36,851 nucleotides of DNA, from the NCBI RefSeq assembly GCF_000261685.1, contig NZ_AJQE01000275.1, forward strand, positions 1 to 36,851. Reading direction: 5' to 3'. The DNA is from Bradyrhizobium genomosp. I (2014). Its GTDB lineage: Bacteria > Pseudomonadota > Alphaproteobacteria > Rhizobiales > Xanthobacteraceae. Of the stretch, positions 1 through 7,080 are shown piece after piece. The position numbers and the translations under genes are program-made. The notes beneath the pieces were generated by a model, which was given only the letters and a program-made list of their open reading frames with translations, was not told where the DNA came from and searched no databases. Positions within the stretch are counted from its first letter, which is position 1; every line of letters starts with the position of its first letter.

Positions 1-23
1 CTCCGGCCGCGATGCGACCGGAG
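1..23 (-). terminator. possible hairpin terminator of the small secreted protein gene
   Basis: The arms CTCCGG (1-6) and CCGGAG (18-23) form a six-base-pair GC-rich stem just downstream of the leftward gene that ends at 45. The window starts at the left arm, so a following T-tract on the minus strand cannot be seen. It is a plausible intrinsic terminator but not proven. Confidence 0.35.
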
Positions 24-44
24 CTTTGTCGTGAACGCGAGCTA

Positions 45-287
45 TCAGTAGATCCCGTAGGCGCAGACATTCACGACGCGCACGCGCAGGCCATGACGGG
101 TCCGGACGAGGCGCTCCTGGTAGCAGTTGCTGACGCCGGTGTTGACGTAGACGCCGCCCCAGCCCGGACCCCAGCCGTGACCCCAGTGGTGATGATGGAA
201 ACCGCCGGCCGAGGCGGCGGTGGGGGCGAGAGCGGCAACACCGAGCGAGCCGGCGGCGATCAGACCAAGAGCAAGCTTACGAAACAT
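45..287 (-). CDS. small secreted His/Gly/Trp-rich protein
   Basis: An 80-residue protein of unknown function. It begins with a clear Sec signal peptide (MFRKLALGLIAAG, hydrophobic core, cleavage near the ASA-G junction around residue 27). The mature part opens with a GGFHHHHWGHGWGPGWGG stretch and ends with an Arg/Val-rich tail holding two cysteines (in SNCYQ and NVCAY) that could form a disulfide. An in-frame ATG lies two codons upstream, but the GGAG ribosome site at minus 7 fits the start at 287 much better. Small secreted proteins with a His/Gly/Trp segment followed by a YQER-like tail are frequent in Bradyrhizobiaceae. Metal binding by the His run is an inference only. It is transcribed away from the WYL regulator gene that ends at 385. 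Confidence 0.75.
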   Translation of the reverse strand: MFRKLALGLIAAGSLGVAALAPTAASAGGFHHHHWGHGWGPGWGGVYVNTGVSNCYQERLVRTRHGLRVRVVNVCAYGIY

Positions 288-384
288 CTTCATTCTCCAT
301 TTGGCGCTAAGCCATTGTTGTGTCCCTGCATCTCGGTCGAGACGAGATGCGATCGCGTTCACACGGGATGAGGAGAATCGTGTT

Positions 385-1404
385 TCAGGATTGTTTCGTG
401 GGCTGCGACAAAGTGTACTGCCGTCGGGCTTTTCGCAGCGCGCGATAGCGCGCAGCCATCGCCTGCGTCATCTCTGCCATCTTGTCGCGGAGGTCGGCGG
501 GCTCGAGCACTTCGGCCTCGGGGCCGAGCCGCAGCAATTCCGCTGCGGCGTGCCACGACGTCTTGCCGACCGGGATTCGCGCAATGCGCCAGCCATCGGC
601 ATCTATGGTCTCTTCAAGCTGCGTGCGTGCCTTGACATAGGGCTGGCTCAGCGCGTCGAGCAGCTTCACGCCGAACGGCGACAGCCGCACGATCGCGACA
701 TTCGGATGCATCTCGGCCTCGAGGCGCAGCGTCGCTGCCTGCCAATAGGCGGCGAGATCGAAGCTGGCGGGACGATCGAAGCGGTTGTCGAGCGCCGTGC
801 AGTCGAGCACGCGCGCGACGCGATAGGTACGCACGCTGCCGTCGACCTGGCCGGCGAGATACCAGCTGCCGCCCTTCAGCACGAGGCCAAGCGGGGCGAC
901 GCGGCGCTGCTTCTCCGCGCGCCAGCTCTGGTATCGGATCCTGATCAGCGTCCCGCGCAGCACGGCGCCGGCGATGGCGCGCAGGTGCTTCGGGTCCTCC
1001 GCCTCGCCGAACCAGCCCGGCGCGTCCAGGTGAAAACGCTCCTGCATCCGCCCGGCGTTCTCGCGCAGATTCGCAGGCAGCGCGGCCATCAGCTTGTTCT
1101 GCGCGGCGATCATCGCCGCGTCCAGCCCGAGCGCCGCCGCCGGGCCGGGCAATCCCGCCAGAAACAGCGCTCCTGCCTCGGTCTGCGACAGCCCATTCAG
1201 CCGCACGCGATAGCCGTCGAGCAGGCGATAGCCGCCTTCGGCGCCGCGGTCGGCGTAGACGGGGACGCCGGACGCCGCGAGCGCATCGATGTCGCGATAG
1301 ATCGTGCGCACCGAGACCTCGCAGGCCTCCGCAAGCTCAGGCGCGGTGACCCGCCCCCTGGCCTGGAGGGTGGTGAGGATCGACAGCATCCGGCTCGCGC
1401 GCAT
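385..1404 (-). CDS. YafY-type HTH/WYL-domain transcriptional regulator (first module)
   Basis: A 339-residue DeoR/YafY-type regulator. Residues 1-55 form an HTH_11 winged helix with the family's TIYRDIDAL recognition segment. A WYL domain spans roughly residues 138-205 and contains the literal W-Y-L triad at 181-183 (GGSWYLAG). The C-terminal WCX-like extension follows to the end. WYL domains are known or proposed ligand sensors in bacterial regulators. The gene is divergent from a glutathione S-transferase gene, with a perfect inverted repeat between the two starts only 10 bases from this start codon, so autoregulation and control of the transferase are likely. The ligand is unknown. A second, similar regulator/transferase pair lies at 6255-8122. 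Confidence 0.9.
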   Translation of the reverse strand: MRASRMLSILTTLQARGRVTAPELAEACEVSVRTIYRDIDALAASGVPVYADRGAEGGYRLLDGYRVRLNGLSQTEAGALFLAGLPGPAAALGLDAAMIAAQNKLMAALPANLRENAGRMQERFHLDAPGWFGEAEDPKHLRAIAGAVLRGTLIRIRYQSWRAEKQRRVAPLGLVLKGGSWYLAGQVDGSVRTYRVARVLDCTALDNRFDRPASFDLAAYWQAATLRLEAEMHPNVAIVRLSPFGVKLLDALSQPYVKARTQLEETIDADGWRIARIPVGKTSWHAAAELLRLGPEAEVLEPADLRDKMAEMTQAMAARYRALRKARRQYTLSQPTKQS

Positions 1405-1414
1405 GATCCCTTAA

Positions 1415-1445
1415 ACCATACCTGACAGAAGATGTCAGGTATGGT
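1415..1445. promoter_or_regulatory. perfect inverted-repeat operator between WYL regulator and GST
   Basis: ACCATACCTGACA (1415-1427) and TGTCAGGTATGGT (1433-1445) are perfect 13-base inverted arms around a five-base spacer. The repeat sits between the divergent WYL regulator (start 1404) and the transferase (start 1491). Length, symmetry and position are those of an operator bound by a dimeric regulator, most simply the adjacent WYL protein. The CTGACA/TGTCAG cores resemble the half-sites at 7011-7034 next to the second WYL regulator. Confidence 0.8.
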
Positions 1446-1490
1446 CCGCTACAAGCTGCGCCATCGCCAAAAGGTCAGATGGAGACTGCC

Positions 1491-2135
1491 ATGACCGATC
1501 CGAACCGCATCACGCTGTATTATTCGCCGCAGACGCGCGCCACCGGCACGCGGGTGCTGCTGGAGGAACTGGGGGCTCCTTACGATCTCCATGTCCTCAA
1601 CATGAAGGCCGGCGAGCAGCGTCAGTCCGGCTATCTTGCCATCAACCCGCTCGGCAAGGTGCCGGCGATCGGTCACGGCGAGGCGCTGGTGACCGAGCAG
1701 GTCGCCATCACCATCTATCTCGCTGACCTGTTTCCGCAGGCCGGCCTCACGCCCTCTCTGACTGATCCGCTCCGCGGCCCCTACCTCCGCTGGATCGCGT
1801 ATTACGGGTCGTCGTTCGAGCCGGCCCTGATCGACAAGTTCATGCAACGCGAGCCAGCGCCGATCACGCAGTCGCCCTATGCCGACTACGACACCATGTT
1901 GGGTGCGCTCGAGACGCAGCTGTCGAAGGGGCCGTATCTGCTCGGCGAGCGCATGACGGCCGCCGACGTGTTGTGGGGGGTCGCGTTCAGCTGGACCATG
2001 ATGTTCGGTATCGTGCCGAAGAAGGACGTCTTCGTCCGCTATGCGGAGCGCATGACGGCGCGGCCGGCATTCCGGCGGATCACGGCGGCCGACGCCGAGA
2101 TCGCGGCGCAGCATGCGGCTGCGGCTGGAGGGTAG
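1491..2135 (+). CDS. glutathione S-transferase family protein
   Basis: A 214-residue cytosolic glutathione S-transferase. The N-terminal thioredoxin-like domain (about residues 5-83) shows ITLYYSPQTRATGTRVLLEE, the cis-proline region (GKVPAI) and the TEQVAITIYLAD glutathione-contact segment. The all-helical C-terminal domain includes the N-capping region PYLLGERMTAADV. An ATG 12 bases upstream is possible, but GGAG six bases before 1491 favours this start. The gene is divergent from the WYL regulator across a palindromic operator, so expression probably depends on that regulator's ligand. The substrate cannot be inferred. Confidence 0.9.
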   Translation: MTDPNRITLYYSPQTRATGTRVLLEELGAPYDLHVLNMKAGEQRQSGYLAINPLGKVPAIGHGEALVTEQVAITIYLADLFPQAGLTPSLTDPLRGPYLRWIAYYGSSFEPALIDKFMQREPAPITQSPYADYDTMLGALETQLSKGPYLLGERMTAADVLWGVAFSWTMMFGIVPKKDVFVRYAERMTARPAFRRITAADAEIAAQHAAAAGG

Positions 2136-2145
2136 GCGGCTCGTG

Positions 2146-2209
2146 CCTCATTCTCCGCTGTCGTCCCGGATCGGGGCACGCTTGTCCGGGACGACAGCGG
2201 AGTATGAGG
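2146..2209. repeat. intergenic inverted repeat between convergent genes
   Basis: Arms at 2146-2170 and 2185-2209 match in 24 of 25 positions as an inverted repeat, with a TCGTCCCGGA/TCCGGGACGA core. It lies between the convergent transferase and crotonase genes and could fold into a strong hairpin that acts as a bidirectional terminator. It looks like a member of the palindromic repeat families that recur in this window. Confidence 0.8.
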
Positions 2210-2223
2210 CGCGTCCCGATCCC

Positions 2224-3009
2224 TCAAAACCGCGGTGTCCGCTTCTCGGCAAATGCCCTGATGCCTTCCTTGATCTCGTCGCCGCGCATGCTGTCGCGGT
2301 GGCGCTGGTCGGCGGCTTCCTCATCGAGTTCGCCGCGGGCGAACTCGTTGATGGCGCGCTTCATGCCGCGCATCGCCTGCGGCGCGTTGCCCGCGAGGAC
2401 GCCGGCAAGCCTGTCGACCTCCTCGTCCAGGAATTCCACCGGCACCATCGCGGTGAGATAGCCGATGCGCAGCATCTCCGGCGCGCTGATCTTCTGCGCG
2501 GTCAGGAACAGCTTCTTCGCATTGTCCGGGCCGAGGCGCGTCACGTAGCGTTTGATGCCGCTCGGGTAATAATGCAGCCCAAGCCGCGCCGCCGGCATGA
2601 ACATTTCCGCGGTATCGACACCGATCCGGAAATCGCAGGCGAGCGCCAGGTCGGTCGAGCCGCCATAGACGCCGCCGTTAAGCCGGCAGATCGTCGGTAC
2701 GCCCAAATCCTCCAGCCGGTTGACGACCACCGCGAAGGCCGAGCCCGCGCTCTGCTGCTCGTTCGCGCTGACCGCGCGCTCCGCCACCGAGTTGAGATCG
2801 TAGCCCGCGGAGAACGCACGCCCGGTGCCGGTCAGCACCAGCACGCGAATATCGGGATCGGCCTCGATCCGGTCGAACAGTCTGACCAGTTCGTCCAGAT
2901 CCTCCGCCTGGAGCCGGTTGAGATGCTTGGGTCGGTTGAGGCGGATGGTGGCACGTGCGCCGGTGATTTCGAGCAGGGGGCCGGTAGCTGCGTCGGCGGT
3001 GTCCGACAT
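2224..3009 (-). CDS. enoyl-CoA hydratase/isomerase family (crotonase) with atypical active site
   Basis: A 261-residue crotonase-fold protein. The first oxyanion-hole segment is visible as AFSAGYDL (65-72) and the second as NGGVYGGSTDLALACD (111-126). In classical hydratases the GGGxELA motif supplies one catalytic Glu and a following PE supplies the second. Here they read GGSTDLA (Asp120) and MPAARLG, so both glutamates are absent at their usual places. The protein may be an isomerase, hydrolase or other crotonase. GGAGA seven bases before 3009 supports this ATG; an open frame continues upstream without such support. It lies 65 bases downstream of the TAXI-like gene on the same strand. Confidence 0.85.
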   Translation of the reverse strand: MSDTADAATGPLLEITGARATIRLNRPKHLNRLQAEDLDELVRLFDRIEADPDIRVLVLTGTGRAFSAGYDLNSVAERAVSANEQQSAGSAFAVVVNRLEDLGVPTICRLNGGVYGGSTDLALACDFRIGVDTAEMFMPAARLGLHYYPSGIKRYVTRLGPDNAKKLFLTAQKISAPEMLRIGYLTAMVPVEFLDEEVDRLAGVLAGNAPQAMRGMKRAINEFARGELDEEAADQRHRDSMRGDEIKEGIRAFAEKRTPRF

Positions 3010-3074
3010 TCTTGTCTCCATTGTCGGCGCCAAAGTGCCCGCCCGGGCGGAAACCGTCAACAACGGTGCGCGGA

Positions 3075-4520
3075 TCAGGCGCTCTGGGCCGTCTTCACCA
3101 CCACGACATTGCTGTCGTCCGGCGGGGCAGGGGCGGCATCGCGCACCGTCTTCTCGGCTTCGCTGGCATGACGTTTCAGATAGTCGCGGCGCATGCCGAT
3201 CTCGTCGCGGACGAATTCGTAGCCGAGCTTGAAGGTGTCGAGCCCGTCGGTACTGATGGTGCCGTCTCGCAGGCCGATAACGGCGCCGCGCAAGATGGCC
3301 TCCAGCTCGTCCTGGAGACATTCGAGCTGATCCAGCGAGTGGGCATGCTCGATCCGCTCGCCGATGTCGAGGATGGCGGTCGAGAGCTCGCTGGCCTTCT
3401 CCGGCGCGATGCGGGTGATCTTGGTGTAGATCGCCGCAAAGATCGAGCCGATGACGCTGAGCGCCGCGGCGCCCACATACATCAGGTCGCTGTACTTATC
3501 CATGAACGATTTGGTGTCGTCGTTGATGTAGTCGGCTGCCCCCTGGTGTGCCATCACGAAGGCGTCCTTCTCGACGGAGGCCGGCTCTATCCTGGTGGCG
3601 AAGCCGTTGTCGAGCCCGAGCGCGGACTTGTTTTCGTAGATGGTGCGGGCCAGTTCGCCCGCCGTGGATACCGACATTCTGGATTGCGCGATCAGCAGCC
3701 ATTCGAGCCCGATCGTGTCGAGGTCGTCGTCGGGAATCTGCGGCGAAGCCGACAGCGTGCCTGCCGTCAGCGTCTCGCTGGAAATGCCGGGGAATTTGCG
3801 CGCCAGCGCCTTGACCTCGTCGATCGCGTTGAGCGTGAAGCCGCCGCGCCTGGCGAGGTGCTCATAGGCCTTGTCCCTGACTGCCCCGGAGGCGTGGACG
3901 ATGGCGATCACCGCGCCAACGCCGTTTGGCGGTGCAAACAGCTTGTCGAGCTTTGCGCCCTGCGGCGCCATCTGGATCTTCGCAGTGTCAGGACCGTCGG
4001 GAAGGTCGAGGATGCTGCGGACGAAGGCGAGGGAGGATTCATTCTCGGCCAAGACCGCGACCTTCCTCCTCTTCAGATCGGCAATCGACTTGATCTTCTT
4101 GTTGCCGGGACCAAGCAGGAGCACGAGATCATGCTCGAGAATCGCGAGGGCGCGCGCCCGCAGCGGCACCTTGGCGTCGGTACGCAGGACGGCGAGGTCA
4201 GCCTGCCTGCGATCGAATTGGGCGAGCGCCTTGGCGTCGTCTGCATTGTTGACGATCTTGATCCGGAAGCGCGAGGCGTTGTTCTTCAGCACGACGGCGA
4301 GCTTGGCCGCGAACAGCGCCTCGTCACTGTTGGGAGCGCCGACGGCAAAGGTCAGCGTCTCCGAATTGTGCAGCAAAGCGCGACCACCCCAGACGGTGGC
4401 GAACGACAACAGCAGGGTCAGCACGACGTACAGGAAAACCTGCTGCTGATTTGTCTTGATCACCTTGGGGCGTGGGGGTGCCGGTTCGGTCGGCGATGAG
4501 ATGGGGCCTTCAGTACTCAT
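3075..4520 (-). CDS. membrane-anchored TAXI-family TRAP-type solute-binding protein
   Basis: A 481-residue protein related to the TAXI family of TRAP solute receptors. It has a short cytoplasmic N-terminus, a membrane segment at about 28-48 (VFLYVVLTLLLSFATVWGG) and a periplasmic binding-protein-like region at about 55-340. That region includes KKIKSIADLKRRKVAVL, typical of TAXI proteins, and HQGAADYIND near its end. A second membrane segment follows at about 345-365, then a 115-residue charged cytoplasmic tail. Free TAXI receptors normally have a cleaved signal peptide and about 320 residues, so the double anchor and tail are unusual. No TRAP permease gene is adjacent. The ATG at 4520 was chosen; an upstream extension would start at TTG. 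A sensory role is inference. Confidence 0.75.
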   Translation of the reverse strand: MSTEGPISSPTEPAPPRPKVIKTNQQQVFLYVVLTLLLSFATVWGGRALLHNSETLTFAVGAPNSDEALFAAKLAVVLKNNASRFRIKIVNNADDAKALAQFDRRQADLAVLRTDAKVPLRARALAILEHDLVLLLGPGNKKIKSIADLKRRKVAVLAENESSLAFVRSILDLPDGPDTAKIQMAPQGAKLDKLFAPPNGVGAVIAIVHASGAVRDKAYEHLARRGGFTLNAIDEVKALARKFPGISSETLTAGTLSASPQIPDDDLDTIGLEWLLIAQSRMSVSTAGELARTIYENKSALGLDNGFATRIEPASVEKDAFVMAHQGAADYINDDTKSFMDKYSDLMYVGAAALSVIGSIFAAIYTKITRIAPEKASELSTAILDIGERIEHAHSLDQLECLQDELEAILRGAVIGLRDGTISTDGLDTFKLGYEFVRDEIGMRRDYLKRHASEAEKTVRDAAPAPPDDSNVVVVKTAQSA

Positions 4521-4871
4521 GGCAGCACTCTGGCCTTGAGTCGCGGATGGCACCGGCTCGTGGCGGGCGCCCTGTAATTCGTAAACGTCTGAAAAAAGAA
4601 CGATATTCTCTATCGCCAATGATAGCGCGACGGTAGCAGAATGCAAATTCCGAGCCGGAGGTAACCTTACTCGATGTGTCCGCGGCGATTGGTCATCCTA
4701 TCACCAGTTAGCCACAGTTGGCGATTTTCCGGTTCCCCCCGCTGCATTCCGCCGCGGGAGATGTCATAAATCACGCGTCCCGGCGATTTGACCGGTCCAA
4801 GAAGAAGCTGCGCTGAACGCTCCAATTCTTCTCGTCACGTCAATGAGGGCGTTAGCTTGTCGTTTCCACCC
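4521..4871. other. divergent intergenic region without a gene
   Basis: This 351-base stretch separates the leftward TAXI-like gene from the rightward DUF3307 gene and must carry both promoters. No convincing small gene was found. One short inverted repeat, CGATA-TTCTC-TATCG at 4601-4615, lies about 80 bases before the TAXI-like start and could be a regulator site, but it is too short to be sure. Confidence 0.5.
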
Positions 4872-5258
4872 ATGTCATCGGCGATTCCGCTTGAAGCGCT
4901 CATTGGCTGGATGTTGCTGCTGACCTTCAAGCACATCATCGCCGATTTCGTTCTTCAGACCGCCTGGATGGCGCACGGCAAGGACCAGAAGCATGGCTGG
5001 GCTCTGCCGCTTCTGGTGCACTGCCTGATCCACCTTGCCGTTGCGCTGCCGTTGATTCTGATCGTGGCGCCGAAATTCTGGTTCGTGGCGCTGATCGATT
5101 TCATGATCCACATCACGATCGACCGCGCCAAGGGGTTCGTCTCGGCGAATTTCGGCGTCGACCTTGCGCATCCCTGGTTCTGGACCCTGATCGGCGTCGA
5201 CCAGGCGCTGCACCATCTCACCGGCTTCGGCCTCTCCATCTTCATGGCGGCGAACTGA
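4872..5258 (+). CDS. DUF3307 membrane protein
   Basis: A 128-residue, mostly hydrophobic inner-membrane protein of the DUF3307 family. It has the family's N-terminal pattern (LLTFKHIIADFVLQTAWMA), a conserved His-rich middle (LLVHCLIHLAVALP), IDFMIHITIDRAKG and the C-terminal DQALHHLT. About three or four membrane helices are expected. The biochemical role is not known. The start is uncertain: ATG at 4872 has no good ribosome site, whereas a TTG at 4857 has GAGGG seven bases upstream and would add five residues. Confidence 0.8.
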   Translation: MSSAIPLEALIGWMLLLTFKHIIADFVLQTAWMAHGKDQKHGWALPLLVHCLIHLAVALPLILIVAPKFWFVALIDFMIHITIDRAKGFVSANFGVDLAHPWFWTLIGVDQALHHLTGFGLSIFMAAN

Positions 5259-5312
5259 GAGCGGCCGTCCTGCGGCCTTTGGCTGGAAGCAATCGCTTGC
5301 ATCACGAGAGGT

Positions 5313-5398
5313 CGTCATGGCCGGGCTTGTCCCGGGCATCCACGTTCTTCGTGCCACTTGGCTCTCCGTGGATGGCCGGGACAAGCCCGGCCATGACG
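5313..5398. repeat. palindromic repeat, MPGLVPGIHVL type, copy 1
   Basis: Left arm 5313-5335 and right arm 5376-5398 are inverted copies built around CCGGGCTTGTCCCGG, separated by a segment with CATCCACGTTCTTCG. The same architecture and inner segment recur at 8142-8227. When read through, this element encodes the MPGLVPGIHVL...VDGRDKPGHD peptide often mis-annotated as protein in Bradyrhizobium. The whole 5259-5533 gap holds no other gene. Confidence 0.85.
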
Positions 5399-5533
5399 CC
5401 GGGAGAGCATTTGCGCCCTCGCGCCCTCTGATTCGCGGCAAGGGCGCAGGCACTCCGGGCGACCACCGGGCAGCGTGGTTAACCCTTCGTTAGAGAATTG
5501 CGCTGCATCTTCCCCACACGAGGGAGAACTGCA

Positions 5534-5932
5534 ATGTTTTCAAGCCGCGACACCTTTGAAAGCGATTTCTGCCCGGTCCGCGACGAGCTCCTTGGCGAGA
5601 TGTATCGCGCCAGCGAAAGTGGGCTGCCGAGGCTGGTTGAGAGTGTTTCCCCTGACGCGCGCGCCAGGCTGGCGCTGTTTTGCTACCGCCGCAGCCATTT
5701 GCACTCGCTGGCGGTCGCGATCGCAGCAAGCTGCAGCGAGCGTGACCTGATCGAGAACGGCGGCCGCGTCGGCTCGACGCTCTACGCGCTGTCGCGCGAA
5801 CGCACGGCGAAATCCTCACCGTCGCTGTCGGGCGGGCGCAAGCCGATCACGCTGTCGACCAAGCCGCTCTCGGTGCTCGCGCCGCTCGATGACGAGCTCG
5901 ACGACGAAATCAGCGAAGCGGTGCCCGCCTAA
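5534..5932 (+). CDS. conserved hypothetical protein
   Basis: A 132-residue soluble protein that I do not recognise by family. GGGAGA seven bases before 5534 supports this ATG. Residues 1-100 look compact and helical (for example RDELLGEMYRASESGLPRLVESV, shown by charge pattern), followed by a low-complexity Ser/Pro/Lys linker and an acidic tail (LDDELDDEISE). The base composition is typical coding for this genome. Its stop overlaps by four bases the stop of the convergent YkgJ-type gene, so the two transcripts must overlap. Confidence 0.7.
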   Translation: MFSSRDTFESDFCPVRDELLGEMYRASESGLPRLVESVSPDARARLALFCYRRSHLHSLAVAIAASCSERDLIENGGRVGSTLYALSRERTAKSSPSLSGGRKPITLSTKPLSVLAPLDDELDDEISEAVPA

Positions 5933-6252
5933 GCGGCCTCTATCACAGGGAACCCGAACTTCCGTCGCGCCATCGCGCATTCGGCGTCGCCCGGCATGCA
6001 GGTGCGGCAGACTTCCGGCCGCACTTCATAGATACCGCAAGCGGTCGACTTGCCGATTTCTCCCTCCAATGCCGAGCAGCGATCACCCTCGCAGCGCATG
6101 CCGGACTGGCGCTCGTTGACCAGCGTCTCGGGAATAGCGGCAAGCTCCTCGTCGCTCTCGATCGAGAAGCGCGGCCAGTTCGCCGAATAGCCGCAGCAGG
6201 CCCCGCAACCCTGGCAACAGCTCGACAGATCGATGAGGGAGCTCTCTTCCAT
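5929..6252 (-). CDS. YkgJ-family cysteine cluster protein
   Basis: A 107-residue protein of the YkgJ/UPF0153 cysteine-cluster family (putative zinc or iron binding). The N-terminal CCQGCGACC group supplies five cysteines at 12, 13, 16, 19 and 20. Further cysteines lie in MRCEGDRC, ACGIYEVRPEVCRTC and AEC, matching the C-x-IY-x-x-RP-x-x-C pattern of the family. AAAGGA nine bases before the ATG supports the start. It begins two bases after the stop of the WYL regulator gene, so the two are probably co-transcribed. The exact role is unknown. Confidence 0.85.
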   Translation of the reverse strand: MEESSLIDLSSCCQGCGACCGYSANWPRFSIESDEELAAIPETLVNERQSGMRCEGDRCSALEGEIGKSTACGIYEVRPEVCRTCMPGDAECAMARRKFGFPVIEAA

Positions 6253-6254
6253 CG

Positions 6255-6953
6255 TCACGTGTCCTTTGGCGGACCCCAGACCAGGCTCTGCCGCCATCTT
6301 GCGCGCAGCACGTCGCGCCGTTCCGGATATTTCTCGTCGAGATAGGTCGCCTCGACCACGCGGTCGGTACGGAAGCTGCGGAAGTCGCCGCGCAGCTCGC
6401 ACCAGGCCGCCAGCAGCCGCACCGCTTCGAGATAGCCGACGGAAATCGGCCAGATCACGCGCTCGCTGGGGCGGCCTTGCTCGTCGCGATAGCGCAGCAT
6501 GATCTTCTTGCCTTCGTGGATCTGGGTGCGGGTGCGGGCCATGTCCAGGCGGTCCGGCTCCCTGTTCCAGCTCGGCCGCGCCCGGCTCGCCGGCTCCAGC
6601 ACGAAGGGCCGCAGGCGCTCAGGCACGGTGTCGGCGATCTTGGCCATCAAGTCTTCGGCCGCGCGCGCCAGCGCGGAGTCAGCGTGGCCCGCGACCCATT
6701 GCGCGCCCAGCACCGCCGCCTCGATCTCGTCGGGTGTCAGCATGAGCGGCGGGAGGTCAAAACCCTTTTCCAGGATGTAGCCCATGCCGGCTTCGCCGCG
6801 GATCGGCACGCGCTGGCCGATCAGCGTCGCGATGTCGCGATAGATCGTGCGCTTCGAGGTCTCGAGCTCGCCCGCGATCGCGTCCGCCGTCAGCGGCTTC
6901 CGCGTGCGCCTCAGCACCTGGATGATTTGAAACAGCCGGTCGGCGCGTCTCAT
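6255..6953 (-). CDS. YafY-type HTH/WYL-domain transcriptional regulator (second module)
   Basis: A 232-residue regulator with an HTH_11 domain at 1-55 (recognition segment SKRTIYRDIATL) and a compact WYL domain at about 140-205 (IMLRYRDEQG, ending FRSFRTDRVVEA). It lacks the longer C-terminal extension of the regulator at 385-1404. AAGGGA six bases before 6953 supports the start. The gene is divergent from a small gene and a GST-like gene. Two sites with the same half-sites, at 7011-7034 and 7322-7345, are likely operators. The downstream YkgJ-type gene is probably in the same transcript. The ligand is unknown. Confidence 0.9.
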   Translation of the reverse strand: MRRADRLFQIIQVLRRTRKPLTADAIAGELETSKRTIYRDIATLIGQRVPIRGEAGMGYILEKGFDLPPLMLTPDEIEAAVLGAQWVAGHADSALARAAEDLMAKIADTVPERLRPFVLEPASRARPSWNREPDRLDMARTRTQIHEGKKIMLRYRDEQGRPSERVIWPISVGYLEAVRLLAAWCELRGDFRSFRTDRVVEATYLDEKYPERRDVLRARWRQSLVWGPPKDT

Positions 6954-7010
6954 GACAGGTCCCTTGTCGCTGCTTTTTTCTCGGTGGTCTCTTCAGAGGG
7001 CGGCGCGCGG

Positions 7011-7034
7011 CTGCTGACAGGATGTTGGCAGCAG
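7011..7034. promoter_or_regulatory. operator-like inverted repeat, second WYL module, site 1
   Basis: CTGCTGACA (7011-7019) and TGGCAGCAG (7026-7034) form an inverted repeat with eight of nine matches and a six-base spacer. It lies between the divergent WYL regulator (start 6953) and the small gene at 7081. An almost identical site with the same spacing is found at 7322-7345, which supports specific recognition by the WYL protein. Confidence 0.7.
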
Positions 7035-7080
7035 GGGAGTTCTATACCGGGACAACACATCGACTGAAGAGGATTTGTCC

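Noticed and set aside
4521..4646. A 42-residue N-terminal extension of the TAXI-like protein from a TTG
   Set aside because: The TTG at 4646 has no useful ribosome site, and the extension would put a long segment before the first membrane anchor without resemblance to a signal sequence. The ATG at 4520 is simpler.
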